Of a DNA stretch of 17,570 bases, positions 7,701-14,376 are shown piece after piece. Every line of letters begins with the position of its first letter. Position 1 is the first letter of the stretch. The stretch lies in the NCBI GenBank assembly GCA_900771305.1, contig CAAGNL010000201.1, positions 1 through 17,570 on the forward strand. The letters are read 5' to 3'. The notes below the pieces were generated by a model. That model saw only the letters and a list, made by a program, of their open reading frames with translations. It made no database searches and was not told the origin of the DNA. This DNA is from Kiritimatiellia bacterium. GTDB lineage: Bacteria; Verrucomicrobiota; Kiritimatiellia; RFP12; UBA1067. Position numbers and translations under genes: made by a program.

Positions 7701-9047
7701 GCCATCGACAACCGCAAAATACGATTGCTCAGCCGAAATTGAATACGACAGCATCGTATCACAGTCCGCGATCGGGTTGCCCTCGACCTTGCGCAGATTG
7801 TTCGGGATGGCAAGATTCTCAAGAGCCGTACCCTTGAACACATGACGACCAAACTCACGGATCGAATCCGGAAGAACGACCTCCGACAGAGACGCGCAGT
7901 TCGCAAAGGCATTCTCCCCCAGACGCACCACGGGATAGTGATTCAGCTCTTTGGGAACTTCCAGGTAACCGTCACCGACCCAGATGCCCTGTTCCGCGTC
8001 CCACGTATACGTCTGACTTGTTCCCGACGGTACGCAGGAACTGCCATTCTTTCCGCACAGTTCAATCCATCCGCTCGACGAATTGACCACGCGGTACGAC
8101 CAGGTGACATTCCGCCACGTCACCGTCTGAATGTTCTGGTCCCCGCTCCCCACTTCCTCGACCACCACCTGTCGCCCCTGCCAGAGCGATCCCACGATGC
8201 CCGGCAATGTCATCCCCGGTCGGACATGGATCTTCAGATCCGATGACGTTGTGCCGCTGAAGATCTCCATTCCGACCGTATCTAAGTCCGTTCCCAAAAA
8301 ATAGATGTCCGTCAAGCGCGGGCAGTTCAAGAAAGCCGCGTCCTCAATCGTTTTCACATTGGCGGGAATGGAGACGGAACGTAGACGGAAACAGTCGGCA
8401 AACGCCTCGCGGCCAATCGTCTCGACCGTCTCGGGAATCAGTATCGACTCCGCACGATTCGGGCACGAAAAGAGCGTCGTGTAGTCCTTGTCGTACAGGG
8501 CACCTTCGGATGACACCGCGAAATACGACTGCTCGCCAAGCGTGAATTTCAGCTGGTTGAAACATCCGGCCGCGATGTTCCCAACCACGTTCGTCAACGA
8601 ATCCGGTAGCATGACCTCCGTCAGAGCCGTATTCACAAACGGACGATATCCGATTTTCCGGATACCGTAGCTCAAATCGATCGATGCAAGCGAACTGCAG
8701 TTCGAAAATGCGCAGTCGCCGATTTCTATCACCGTGGGAGGCACCTGAACCGAAACAAGGCCCAGACTGTCGGCAAACGCAAACGCGCCAATACGTTTCA
8801 CCGTATACGTCTTAGACGAATTGAAAAAATAGGCCGGAATTTCGAATACGCCTTCGTCGCTGATTGGCTTCGGATCCACGGCGACAATCTCGAGTCCATT
8901 CTGCTCGGGGCTGCCGTCCATGATCTCACGCAACGTCCATGAGTAAACGACCTCGCCAACATCGTTCGTCGAAGTCACGACAAAATCAGCGAGCGACGGG
9001 AACACCATTCCCGTCACCGCCGCCAGCAAAAACAGACCCCGTCTCAT
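4719..9047 (-). CDS. Giant secreted BspA-like leucine-rich-repeat (LRR_5) protein, coupled to the secretin gene
   Basis: 1442-residue predicted exported protein. An N-terminal signal peptide (MRRGLFLLAAVTGMVFPSLA, cleavage near residue 20) precedes tandem BspA/LRR_5-type repeats with the hallmark 'IG..AFA.C..L..V.iP..v..I' pattern (for example 107-135, 207-240, 476-516, 677-700, 1032-1066). These repeats form five larger modules beginning near W37, W316, W616, W860 and W1144. A distinct C-terminal domain (about 1369-1442) carries 'VYHLWRTTDLASGIW' and ends in FFKVTV. BspA-type proteins are extracellular adhesins or binding proteins, but the ligand here is unknown. The start ATG overlaps the secretin stop (ATGA) and has a perfect AAGGAGG seven nt upstream, so it is translationally coupled to pilQ. 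There is no sortase motif, terminal membrane anchor or beta-barrel. Possible roles are machine cargo, tip adhesin or surface protein. The family call is firm; the role is inferred. Confidence 0.85.
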   Translation of the reverse strand: MRRGLFLLAAVTGMVFPSLADFVVTSTNDVGEVVYSWTLREIMDGSPEQNGLEIVAVDPKPISDEGVFEIPAYFFNSSKTYTVKRIGAFAFADSLGLVSVQVPPTVIEIGDCAFSNCSSLASIDLSYGIRKIGYRPFVNTALTEVMLPDSLTNVVGNIAAGCFNQLKFTLGEQSYFAVSSEGALYDKDYTTLFSCPNRAESILIPETVETIGREAFADCFRLRSVSIPANVKTIEDAAFLNCPRLTDIYFLGTDLDTVGMEIFSGTTSSDLKIHVRPGMTLPGIVGSLWQGRQVVVEEVGSGDQNIQTVTWRNVTWSYRVVNSSSGWIELCGKNGSSCVPSGTSQTYTWDAEQGIWVGDGYLEVPKELNHYPVVRLGENAFANCASLSEVVLPDSIREFGRHVFKGTALENLAIPNNLRKVEGNPIADCDTMLSYSISAEQSYFAVVDGVLYDKDCETVVSCPARRESVRLPSSVTKIGEEAFAGCFRISELSLPVALREISMDAFRGCLRLKELKMPTDLTVLAGEGLFDGCDRLQNVVFTGGVPATFEENVFRGAPRDLEVHVSADNPYVADWPATGALWPTTGEHGRHVVKEDSVTPPVSGGQKSAVVDGTTWYYIVTNNAAMIFCNGGAAMQPLPDGDELVVPSALDGYTVKYIGEGALSGLDVCSATIPDKVVEIGAYAFADCFYLEDVRLGPYLQTLGYRPFEGTSLESLTLPKRLKATAGNPLAGCEWATAVQVEAGNRAFTAIDGVLYSADLTTLVACPATLTDLTIPASVDEIGSEAFAGCIVLKTVTFTGDAPLIVADGDALYQDTPQSLVTYASAETAGWSGTMWCGRALTVLGSGVAGGSQIREEAGWHYRVVGGVAEVYNEDADGNPIAAIDVNTVGAVTLPSSLGGYVVKRVGTCAFANCRGVTSVSTPTDQTITQFGDFVFTNCDSLVSVALGYGVRSLGYRPFVGTALTSVELPDSLIYVEGNPAAGAFNVLSFTLASEQSYFARTADGALYDRDYTELISCPARQEVLALPKTCTVIGSEACDGCFRLKDVFVPLSVQEIGEGAFQNCRALTNVCFAGDAPTLGAADIYAGTPSTLLTSVSAGTIGWDGNSTTNLPASGLWPAGADARPISCGPVERGADEIDGVIWMYEVRRGLAQITGVRGLPSDDNLTVVVPAVLGGYRVGGVAPTVFNGLPNIGAYEVAEGGVALSAANGILYADRGLTLVRVPTAFEFAPVYSNLTERLTEKKVVNTKGTTVTTNAVVTGYSVSNGVPTVAWSALWAGVTNLADSAFEGCGFVAPLVEPVTGPFAVDPSQSSATSSGSTTVSVATRTRQVVVQMAVLPSTVALNLKAFEGSGFTSVRQAQDAPVPLTGARLLSTDPGVRKFEVTWTAETGRVYHLWRTTDLASGIWDYEGTLIGLDGVMRFIFEPDPEVPSMFFKVTVQE
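5178..8969 (-). repeat. Five tandem ~250-300-residue super-modules within the LRR protein
   Basis: Each module opens with a W-x-Y-x-V strand (residues 316, 616, 860 and 1144; a looser SWTL at 37). It continues through a 'P..L..Y.V..IG..AFA.C' LRR block, a GYRPF...TAL..V.LPDSL segment (modules 1, 3, 4; FGRHVF in 2), a SYFA..dGaLYDKD....CPA segment (modules 1, 2, 4; diverged in 3), a second LRR block and a closing W-x-G-R strand. The LYxxD anchors fall at residues 184, 451, 755 and 1007. Module 5 keeps only the opening strand and a LYADR remnant and is otherwise degenerate. This indicates growth by internal tandem duplication followed by divergence. Confidence 0.75.
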
Positions 9048-9061
9048 TTCTCGTCCTCCTT
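9044..9061 (-). promoter_or_regulatory. ATGA overlap with consensus ribosome-binding site coupling secretin and LRR protein
   Basis: AAGGAGG (9061-9055) lies inside the last codons of the secretin, 7 nt before the ATG (9047-9045) of the LRR gene. The secretin TGA (9046-9044) overlaps that ATG as ATGA. This fixes both the start of the LRR gene and its membership of the pil operon. Confidence 0.85.
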
Positions 9062-11164
9062 CTTCACAGATTCGTTCGATTGTCCGGGAACTTCAACGGA
9101 CTCCGTCGCCGATTCCGCCTTCTTGCCAGGTATCACCTTCTGAACGGGGGTGATCGTCACGGAACCAGGTGCGTGGTGGTCGTCCTTGCGCTGCTCCTCG
9201 ATCGGCCGCGTGTCGAAGGCCATCAAGTTCGCCACGCCGCCCGCGCGGTCGCCCGGCTCGAGCTTGCGCCCCTCGACGTACTCGCGCCCCGTCACGGCAT
9301 TCTTCGGGAGACCCGCGTCCGCTGGCAGATCCGCGGGATCGGCGATGCCCAGCGTCACGAAGACGACGATCTCCTTCTGGACCTTCCCGCGGCTCTTCCA
9401 GCCGAAAAGCTTTGGCCCCACGTAGGGAATGTTGCGGAGATAGGGGATGCCGGAGTCGATGTCCTCCTCCGTCGTCTTGGAGAGACCGCCGATGACCGCC
9501 GTCGCGCCATCCTTCATCGTGAAGTCAGTCGTCAGGCGCTTGACCTGGATGATCGGGTAGAGCCCAGAGCCCGCATCGCTCTTGATTTCGTAGAAACCTG
9601 AAGCTGTGACGTCCCTATCAAGCTGGCTGATGGTGGGGATGATCTCCACGCTGATGAGGCCGTCCGGCGAGATGCGCGGCTTGACGTCGAGCGTGATGCC
9701 CCAACTGAAGAACGCCTCCTTCGCGAACATCATCTTGTCCTCGCCCGGAATCGCCTGCATTTCCGTCGCCATGTCGACATAGGACTCATTGCCCGTGTTG
9801 TTGCGCTGGGACGTGACCTTCACATGCGGAAACTTCGTCGTCATGTCGACCCTCGCCTCCTTGCCGTTGGAGACGATGATCTTCGGATTCGAGAAGATCT
9901 TCACGTCGCTCATCGACTCGAACGCGCTCAGCGCCAGGCGGAAATCATCCGCGGAGAGCTGTCCAGAGAACGATCGGGAGAACGCTGCGTCTGCCGTGCT
10001 GCCCAGCGTCTTCGAGAAGGAACTGGACGCCTCTGAAACGCCATCGAGAATCGAAGACGAAGCAGAGTCCATATTGTCCGAGAAGTTCGGGTTCGACCCT
10101 GCCGACGAAGACTTCGAATCTGCAGACGAGGACTGCGTGGTCAACGTGGACTTTGTCGATCCGCCACGTTCTGACGAGAAGCCGCTCGTCTTGTTCCTCC
10201 CGTGCTCGAATCCGAGTCCGCCATGCAGATCCCTGACGCTGGCGCCCCAGCTCTCGAGCTGGTTCCACTGCATGCCGAGCTTGTGCAGCGCCTCGTTGGA
10301 GACTTCAATGAAGCGAGCCTCGATGTAGATCTGCGGAATCGCCTTGTCGACGGCCTTGATGATCGCCTCGCAGTCGGCGAGAATCTTCTCCGTCGCCGTG
10401 ACGACGACGACGTTCGCACCTTCGAAGGCCGTGGCGATCTGCCGCCCCGCGGGCTTGCCGGCGACAACCGCCGGCTTGCCGGTCTTCGGATCCAGCGTCG
10501 CACCGCCCAGCGTGGTGTTGAAGAGGGTGGCGAGCTCGGTCGCGGAGGCATGGTTCAGCACGAACGTGCGCGTGAACTCGGGTACGGAGACCTTGTCTTC
10601 GCTCACGAAGTAGATGTCGCCACGTGGCTCGAGACGGAACTTCTTCGAGTTGAGGATCGCCTGGAGGGCGTCCTTCCAGGGGACGTGGTTCAGCGTGACC
10701 GAAACGCGCTGGTTCAGATTGGAGGAATCCGCGGAGATGATGTTCGCGCCCGTCGTCCGACGGAACTGACGGAGGATGTCCGCAAGCGTCGCGCCGTCGC
10801 AGGAGATGTCGACAAGGGCCGACTCGTCCCTGGCGAGCTCGGTCGCGAAGAGTCCCTGCGCAGCCGAGGACGACTTCTTGTCGTCGACGAGGACGTCCGC
10901 GGACGAAGGCGGGACCGGCTTCGTCGCCTTCTTCGCCAGCGCAACGGCCGGCGCCTTCTTCGCCGCATCGGCAGAATCGTCCAATTCGTCGAGGTTGATG
11001 ACGTCGGAACCCGTCGCGGCTTGGACATCGGCCTTCGCCGGCACGGCGGTGGCAACCTTTGGAGCCTCAGTCGGCGCGCCCTCTGCCGCCTGGGCGGCCT
11101 GGGCCGTGGCGGTCAGCGCCGCCATTGCCAGAAGCGCAAGGAAAAATTCGGGCTTCATGTTCAT
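9044..11164 (-). CDS. pilQ: Outer-membrane secretin, PilQ/GspD family
   Basis: 706-residue secretin that would form the gated outer-membrane channel for the pilus or secreted protein. A signal peptide ends near residue 24-27, followed by a low-complexity Ala/Lys/Asp linker to about 110. An STN/N0-like domain covers 115-190 (with VSVTLNHVPWKDALQAIL), an N1-type secretin_N domain 197-275 and the secretin core 278-610. The secretin signature is clear: MKDGATAVIGGLSK (550-563) and GIPYLRNIPYVGPKLFGWKS (572-591). A Ser/Gly-rich insertion (about 325-400) interrupts the early part of the core. A hydrophilic Lys/Glu-rich tail of about 95 residues follows it. The first ATG (11164) overlaps the upstream stop as ATGA and has GGGAG 7 nt upstream; a second ATG two codons later is possible. 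Gene order after pilM-N-O-P favours PilQ over GspD. Confidence 0.92.
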   Translation of the reverse strand: MNMKPEFFLALLAMAALTATAQAAQAAEGAPTEAPKVATAVPAKADVQAATGSDVINLDELDDSADAAKKAPAVALAKKATKPVPPSSADVLVDDKKSSSAAQGLFATELARDESALVDISCDGATLADILRQFRRTTGANIISADSSNLNQRVSVTLNHVPWKDALQAILNSKKFRLEPRGDIYFVSEDKVSVPEFTRTFVLNHASATELATLFNTTLGGATLDPKTGKPAVVAGKPAGRQIATAFEGANVVVVTATEKILADCEAIIKAVDKAIPQIYIEARFIEVSNEALHKLGMQWNQLESWGASVRDLHGGLGFEHGRNKTSGFSSERGGSTKSTLTTQSSSADSKSSSAGSNPNFSDNMDSASSSILDGVSEASSSFSKTLGSTADAAFSRSFSGQLSADDFRLALSAFESMSDVKIFSNPKIIVSNGKEARVDMTTKFPHVKVTSQRNNTGNESYVDMATEMQAIPGEDKMMFAKEAFFSWGITLDVKPRISPDGLISVEIIPTISQLDRDVTASGFYEIKSDAGSGLYPIIQVKRLTTDFTMKDGATAVIGGLSKTTEEDIDSGIPYLRNIPYVGPKLFGWKSRGKVQKEIVVFVTLGIADPADLPADAGLPKNAVTGREYVEGRKLEPGDRAGGVANLMAFDTRPIEEQRKDDHHAPGSVTITPVQKVIPGKKAESATESVEVPGQSNESVKKEDEK

Positions 11165-11754
11165 TTGCTGTCTCCCTTCGCGGAATGATCCTTCTGATCT
11201 GAATTGTCCTGCGCACGGGCACCCTCCAGGTGCCGTGCAGCCACACGGTCCAGGCGTACCGTCTTCCCATCGGTGAGCCTTCGAAGACGCCAGGTGAAGC
11301 GGTTCTTGCCCTGCGTGACGGAAATGAGGTCTCCGTCACCATAGGTCTTCCCGTTGATGATCACGCTGGAAGTCTCGTGACCGTCATCCATCTTGGCCCT
11401 CACGCGACCACCGATGCGCAACGACTTGTACGCCGCCGTCCACTGCTCCTCGGTGACGATCTTCTCCCGCTCCGCGGCCTCGGCACGCGCCTTCGCCGCA
11501 GCTTCGGCAGCCGCCGCACGGACCTTGGCGGAAACGAATTCCCGCTCCTTCTGGATCTGTTCGGGCTTCTTGGGGACGACTCGCACTTCGGACGTAATCG
11601 ACTCGCGCGTGCCCTCATATCCAATCGGCCAGAACGGGTTGCGAACTGCCGTACGGGAAGGTTGAGAGGGGTGAGTCTGTTGAGAGGGTTGAGACGAGGT
11701 AGCCGCCACAAGAAGAATGGGGACAAGCGAAAGGACGAGAGGCAGACTTCTCAT
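11161..11754 (-). CDS. PilP-like periplasmic protein of the pilus alignment complex
   Basis: 197 residues. An N-terminal hydrophobic export signal (residues 3-18) without a lipobox Cys precedes a Ser/Pro/Gln-rich linker and the motif RNPFWPIGY (38-46). A long Ala/Glu/Lys-rich helix (about 66-105) and a small beta domain (about 113-172, with VIINGKTYGDGDLI and a following FTWRL strand) complete it. The beta domain resembles the small binding domain that PilP and GspC use to contact the secretin N0 region, and the position between pilO and the secretin is that of pilP. Sequence similarity to classical PilP is weak, so the call rests on context and fold impression. The start at 11754 overlaps the pilO stop as ATGA with a G-rich Shine-Dalgarno about 8 nt upstream. 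A longer in-frame ATG at 11811 would lie inside pilO and hide the signal peptide, so it is rejected. Confidence 0.6.
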   Translation of the reverse strand: MRSLPLVLSLVPILLVAATSSQPSQQTHPSQPSRTAVRNPFWPIGYEGTRESITSEVRVVPKKPEQIQKEREFVSAKVRAAAAEAAAKARAEAAEREKIVTEEQWTAAYKSLRIGGRVRAKMDDGHETSSVIINGKTYGDGDLISVTQGKNRFTWRLRRLTDGKTVRLDRVAARHLEGARAQDNSDQKDHSAKGDSK

Positions 11755-12377
11755 TTCTTCATCCCCCCCTTCGCCGCCAGGCCCTTCGTGTTCACGCCAA
11801 GAATCGGCCACTCGAGGACAAGCTCCGCCGTCTGCACGTCATTATCCGTCTGCGCCTTGAGCGAGAAGGATTCAACCGCGACGAGCGGAAGAAGCTTCTC
11901 GATGCGCATCATGAACGAGATGATGGCCGCGTAGCTGCCACGGCAGGTCAAATGAATCGGCTGACGCGCATAGAGCTGCGGTGCCTGGGGCTTCGTGAGG
12001 GGCAACAGGCGGCGCGGACGCTCCTGGTAGTCCTGCACAGTCACGCCCGAATCGGCGGCAATGGGGTCGACGATCGACTTCGCCCGCATGGCATACGATT
12101 CGAGCAGCGGCGTCAGCAATCCATCGAGATAACGCTGGCGCGTCGTCTGAATGCCATCCAGACGCTCCTTGAGCGCCTTCTCGCCGCGAATCTCCCGATG
12201 GGCGACGTCCTGACGGGACTGCAGGGACTCCAGCTCCTGGCGTTCGCGCACGATCGACAGCTGCGCGGGCTGCACGCAGAACATGTAGACCACCACGGCG
12301 ATCGCGCCGAAGACGAGCGCGATGAACAACGCCCGCTGAACATTCGGCGCCATATTCTGAAGAGACGAGGACGTCAT
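11751..12377 (-). CDS. pilO: Type IV pilus inner-membrane protein PilO-like (PilO/GspM)
   Basis: 208 residues. A short cytoplasmic tail is followed by one transmembrane helix (about 15-34), a coiled-coil segment (about 40-85) and a ferredoxin-like periplasmic domain. That domain includes the strand-helix-strand section 139-175 (PIHLTCRGSYAAIISFMMRI then LPLVAVESFSL), typical of PilO/GspM. It would pair with PilN to form the periplasmic alignment collar between the inner-membrane motor and the secretin. The start ATG overlaps the pilN stop (ATGA) and has AGGAGG 8 nt upstream. In Akkermansia muciniphila the corresponding position in the pilus locus is associated with the Amuc_1100 region; that comparison is positional and not a demonstrated orthology. 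Confidence 0.8.
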   Translation of the reverse strand: MTSSSLQNMAPNVQRALFIALVFGAIAVVVYMFCVQPAQLSIVRERQELESLQSRQDVAHREIRGEKALKERLDGIQTTRQRYLDGLLTPLLESYAMRAKSIVDPIAADSGVTVQDYQERPRRLLPLTKPQAPQLYARQPIHLTCRGSYAAIISFMMRIEKLLPLVAVESFSLKAQTDNDVQTAELVLEWPILGVNTKGLAAKGGMKK

Positions 12378-13066
12378 TTCTCGAACCTCCTCTCACGACA
12401 GGAATATTCTATGTCAAAGGCCAGCAGACGAGGTCCCTTCCCGGTCGTCGTATCCTGACGGAACGAATGAATCTTCGGACTGATCTCGCCCGCGGGAGCC
12501 TGGACAATCTGGAGCGTGTTCGAAAAAGCCGGCTTGCCCAGGGAGTCCATCAAGGCCAACAGCGGAGTCTCCTTTGGCGTCCGGCCGAGAATGCGCAGAG
12601 AGACCCGTTCAACCGTCCCCGTCGGCCCCAGCAGCGGTACATACTTGGCTCCGGGCTTCACTCCAGGCGGAATCAGGCTCTGGGGAGCCGGTTCGGGGAT
12701 CTCGAGAGAGAGGATCTGAAGATCCTCCGGAACAATCTCCGCCAGACGCGCAAACGTCTCGCCGTAGGTCCGACGCCCCTTCTCGTACATCGTCAACTGA
12801 TCGATCTCGGCCTGATAATCACGTGCCGTGACCATATCGGCGACAACCTTGTCATGCTGTGCCTTACAGGCGTCAAGATCGGCCTGAACTGAATTCTTCT
12901 GCGATTTGATGAGCATCTGCTGACCGAACAGCATTCCCCACCAGCCGAGCATTGCGACACAGGCGAGAATCGCCAGCGACGGCAGCATCACGCGAACACG
13001 AACCGGCGAGGATGAAACCCTTTCCTGCTCACGCAGGAGATTCAAATGGAGATTCGGCGCCTTCAT
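12374..13066 (-). CDS. pilN: Type IV pilus inner-membrane protein PilN-like
   Basis: 230 residues. The cytoplasmic N-terminus reads APNLHLNLLREQER (3-16), matching the INLLP-type peptide by which PilN inserts into PilM. One transmembrane helix (about 27-49) is followed by a coiled coil (about 52-92) and a periplasmic domain. A Pro-rich insertion (about 123-150) interrupts the ferredoxin-like domain, which continues as VERVSLRILGRT...LLALMDSLG...F. The protein would bind PilM in the cytoplasm and PilO in the periplasm. The start overlaps the pilM stop as ATGA, with GGAGGG 6 nt upstream. GspL/EpsL C-terminal halves have similar topology, but the separate upstream PilM-like protein favours PilN. 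Confidence 0.82.
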   Translation of the reverse strand: MKAPNLHLNLLREQERVSSSPVRVRVMLPSLAILACVAMLGWWGMLFGQQMLIKSQKNSVQADLDACKAQHDKVVADMVTARDYQAEIDQLTMYEKGRRTYGETFARLAEIVPEDLQILSLEIPEPAPQSLIPPGVKPGAKYVPLLGPTGTVERVSLRILGRTPKETPLLALMDSLGKPAFSNTLQIVQAPAGEISPKIHSFRQDTTTGKGPRLLAFDIEYSCRERRFEK

Positions 13067-14259
13067 GCGTTGCCCTCCATTGCGGCCCGCGCCGCACCGA
13101 GCGCCGCCAGAAACGCCTGCGACTGACTGGGCGTGAGATCACGCAGCGTCGCATCCTTCGACGGCAAAGACATCCCCTCGAAGACGGACGGCGAAACGAG
13201 CGGCAAATGCAACGCCTCCTCCGCCATCTGGCTCCAATAGCGGGCTCCCGACGGCAACCCCATCAGAAAGACTTTATCCACCCGCATCTCATGGCGACTT
13301 GAAAGATAATCCAGCGAAATCTCAACCTGTTGCAGCACGGGCCGCACGAAGGGCTCCATCGCACTGCGCGGATCAACGATGACATCGTCCAGAACCGCAT
13401 CGACCATCTCGTCGTCGATGCCAAGACGCAGTTTCACACCCTCACGCAGCATCTCCCAGCCGGCGACGCCCGGGCACTGCCGGAACATCAGCAGCTGCCC
13501 CTCCCGATAGGCTGCCAGATAGATGGAATTCTTCAGCGCGTAGATCACAAACGCGTTTCCCTCCACCTCGTCGAACTCGGGCTGCCCGCAAATCGATGCC
13601 AGCACCGCGCTCGGCAGTGTCTGGACGGAGAACGCCGTGGGGCGGCGGCCCTCCGGCAGCAAACGCGAGACCCAGAGCACCTGATATTCAGGCAACCCAG
13701 ACTGCAGGACGAACGGAGCCTCCGCAAGGGGGGCAGTCACAAAGCGCACGCCCGACACCGAGACCGGCCCATTGGACTTCGCATCACCAGACTTCACCAC
13801 GGCAGCGGTTGCCGAGGCCGCTGCGGAGGTCGCCTTTGGCGTATCGCGCTTGATGCCCAGTTTCTTCTTTGCCGACGCTTCACTCGACGCAACAGAGGTC
13901 GAGGCCTCTCCCAAGTCAAGGGTCAGCGCGTCCGGCGAGGTCTGCCGAACGAGCAGACTCGGAGAAGACACGGCAATCGCCGCATGCGGAGCCTGGAACT
14001 CGACTGGCAACGCCCAGGATGGCTGTCGGTTCAGATCTTCCCATGAACCAGGCAGATCCCCCTCCGGCGGCGGAACGAAACCAGCCGCGGCAATCTGCCA
14101 CGCCCCCTTGCGGCGCTGGAGCCGCACGGCGGGACAGCCACGGGAATCGCCCGAATTGAGCAGCACCCCCGTCACATCGGGCAGACCCTTCGAGCCACCA
14201 CCTCCCCCACCAGGGAAGTTGATCTCGATTGTCTTGTTCTTTGTGAGCTGAAGTTTCAT
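13063..14259 (-). CDS. pilM: PilM-like actin-fold protein, first gene of the pilMNOPQ-LRR operon
   Basis: 398 residues, cytoplasmic, expected to bind the PilN N-terminal peptide. The best family evidence is the C-terminal half: FVIYALKNSIYLAAYREGQLLMFRQ (235-261) in the position of the second phosphate-binding region, then VEISLDYLSSRHEMRVDKVF and LMGLPSG (312-338), matching the 'eI.rsldyf...vekI.L.G' block of PilM. The N-terminal half is strongly diverged: a Gly6 run after INFP (18-23) and a Ser/Ala/Lys-rich loop (about 120-165) replace the usual GxDIGxxxxK motif. Nucleotide binding is therefore doubtful. A TTG 18 nt upstream would add MLYCLL; the ATG is preferred because the protein then begins in a plausible beta strand. 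Neither start has a good ribosome-binding site. GspL-like is the alternative. Confidence 0.68.
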   Translation of the reverse strand: MKLQLTKNKTIEINFPGGGGGGSKGLPDVTGVLLNSGDSRGCPAVRLQRRKGAWQIAAAGFVPPPEGDLPGSWEDLNRQPSWALPVEFQAPHAAIAVSSPSLLVRQTSPDALTLDLGEASTSVASSEASAKKKLGIKRDTPKATSAAASATAAVVKSGDAKSNGPVSVSGVRFVTAPLAEAPFVLQSGLPEYQVLWVSRLLPEGRRPTAFSVQTLPSAVLASICGQPEFDEVEGNAFVIYALKNSIYLAAYREGQLLMFRQCPGVAGWEMLREGVKLRLGIDDEMVDAVLDDVIVDPRSAMEPFVRPVLQQVEISLDYLSSRHEMRVDKVFLMGLPSGARYWSQMAEEALHLPLVSPSVFEGMSLPSKDATLRDLTPSQSQAFLAALGAARAAMEGNA

Positions 14260-14287
14260 TAAAAGGCAGTACAGCAAAAAACGTGCC

Positions 14288-14303
14288 TATTGCTCCGGCA
14301 ATA
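14288..14303. promoter_or_regulatory. TATTGC-N4-GCAATA dyad upstream of pilM (possible operator)
   Basis: Perfect 6-bp inverted repeat with a 4-base spacer, 28 bases before the pilM start codon. On the - strand a T6 run follows six bases later. It could be an operator for a dimeric regulator or a short leader hairpin; nothing shows which. Confidence 0.3.
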
Positions 14304-14322
14304 AAATAGGTTGATCCACACT

Positions 14323-14376
14323 GGTAGGGCGCTCTCGATGAGAGCGCCGCGGCGGCCTCATCGAGGCCGCCCTACC
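14323..14376. repeat. REP-like bipartite palindromic element
   Basis: 54-bp imperfect palindrome bounded by GGTAGGGC and GCCCTACC. Each half is itself a hairpin: GCTCTC-GAT-GAGAGC (14331-14345) and GCGGCCTC-ATC-GAGGCCGC (14352-14370). The loop-proximal words CTCGATGAG and CTCATCGAG are reverse complements. The two lobes differ mainly by paired changes that keep each stem intact, which suggests selection on structure. It does not encode protein and is most likely a dispersed genomic repeat of the REP/BIME type. Confidence 0.65.

Noticed and set aside
10202..11188. 328-codon + strand open frame opposite the secretin N-terminus
   Set aside because: Arg-rich shadow of the secretin reading frame.
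11755..11811. Longer N-terminus for the PilP-like gene starting at 11811
   Set aside because: It would lie inside pilO and bury the signal peptide; the ATGA overlap and ribosome-binding site select 11754.
14260..14277. TTG start adding six residues to PilM
   Set aside because: Rare start codon without a ribosome-binding site; the ATG at 14259 begins the plausible mature sequence.
14323..14376. CRISPR repeat or intrinsic terminator
   Set aside because: Single copy with no spacers, and no T-tract on either side; a REP-like palindrome explains it better.
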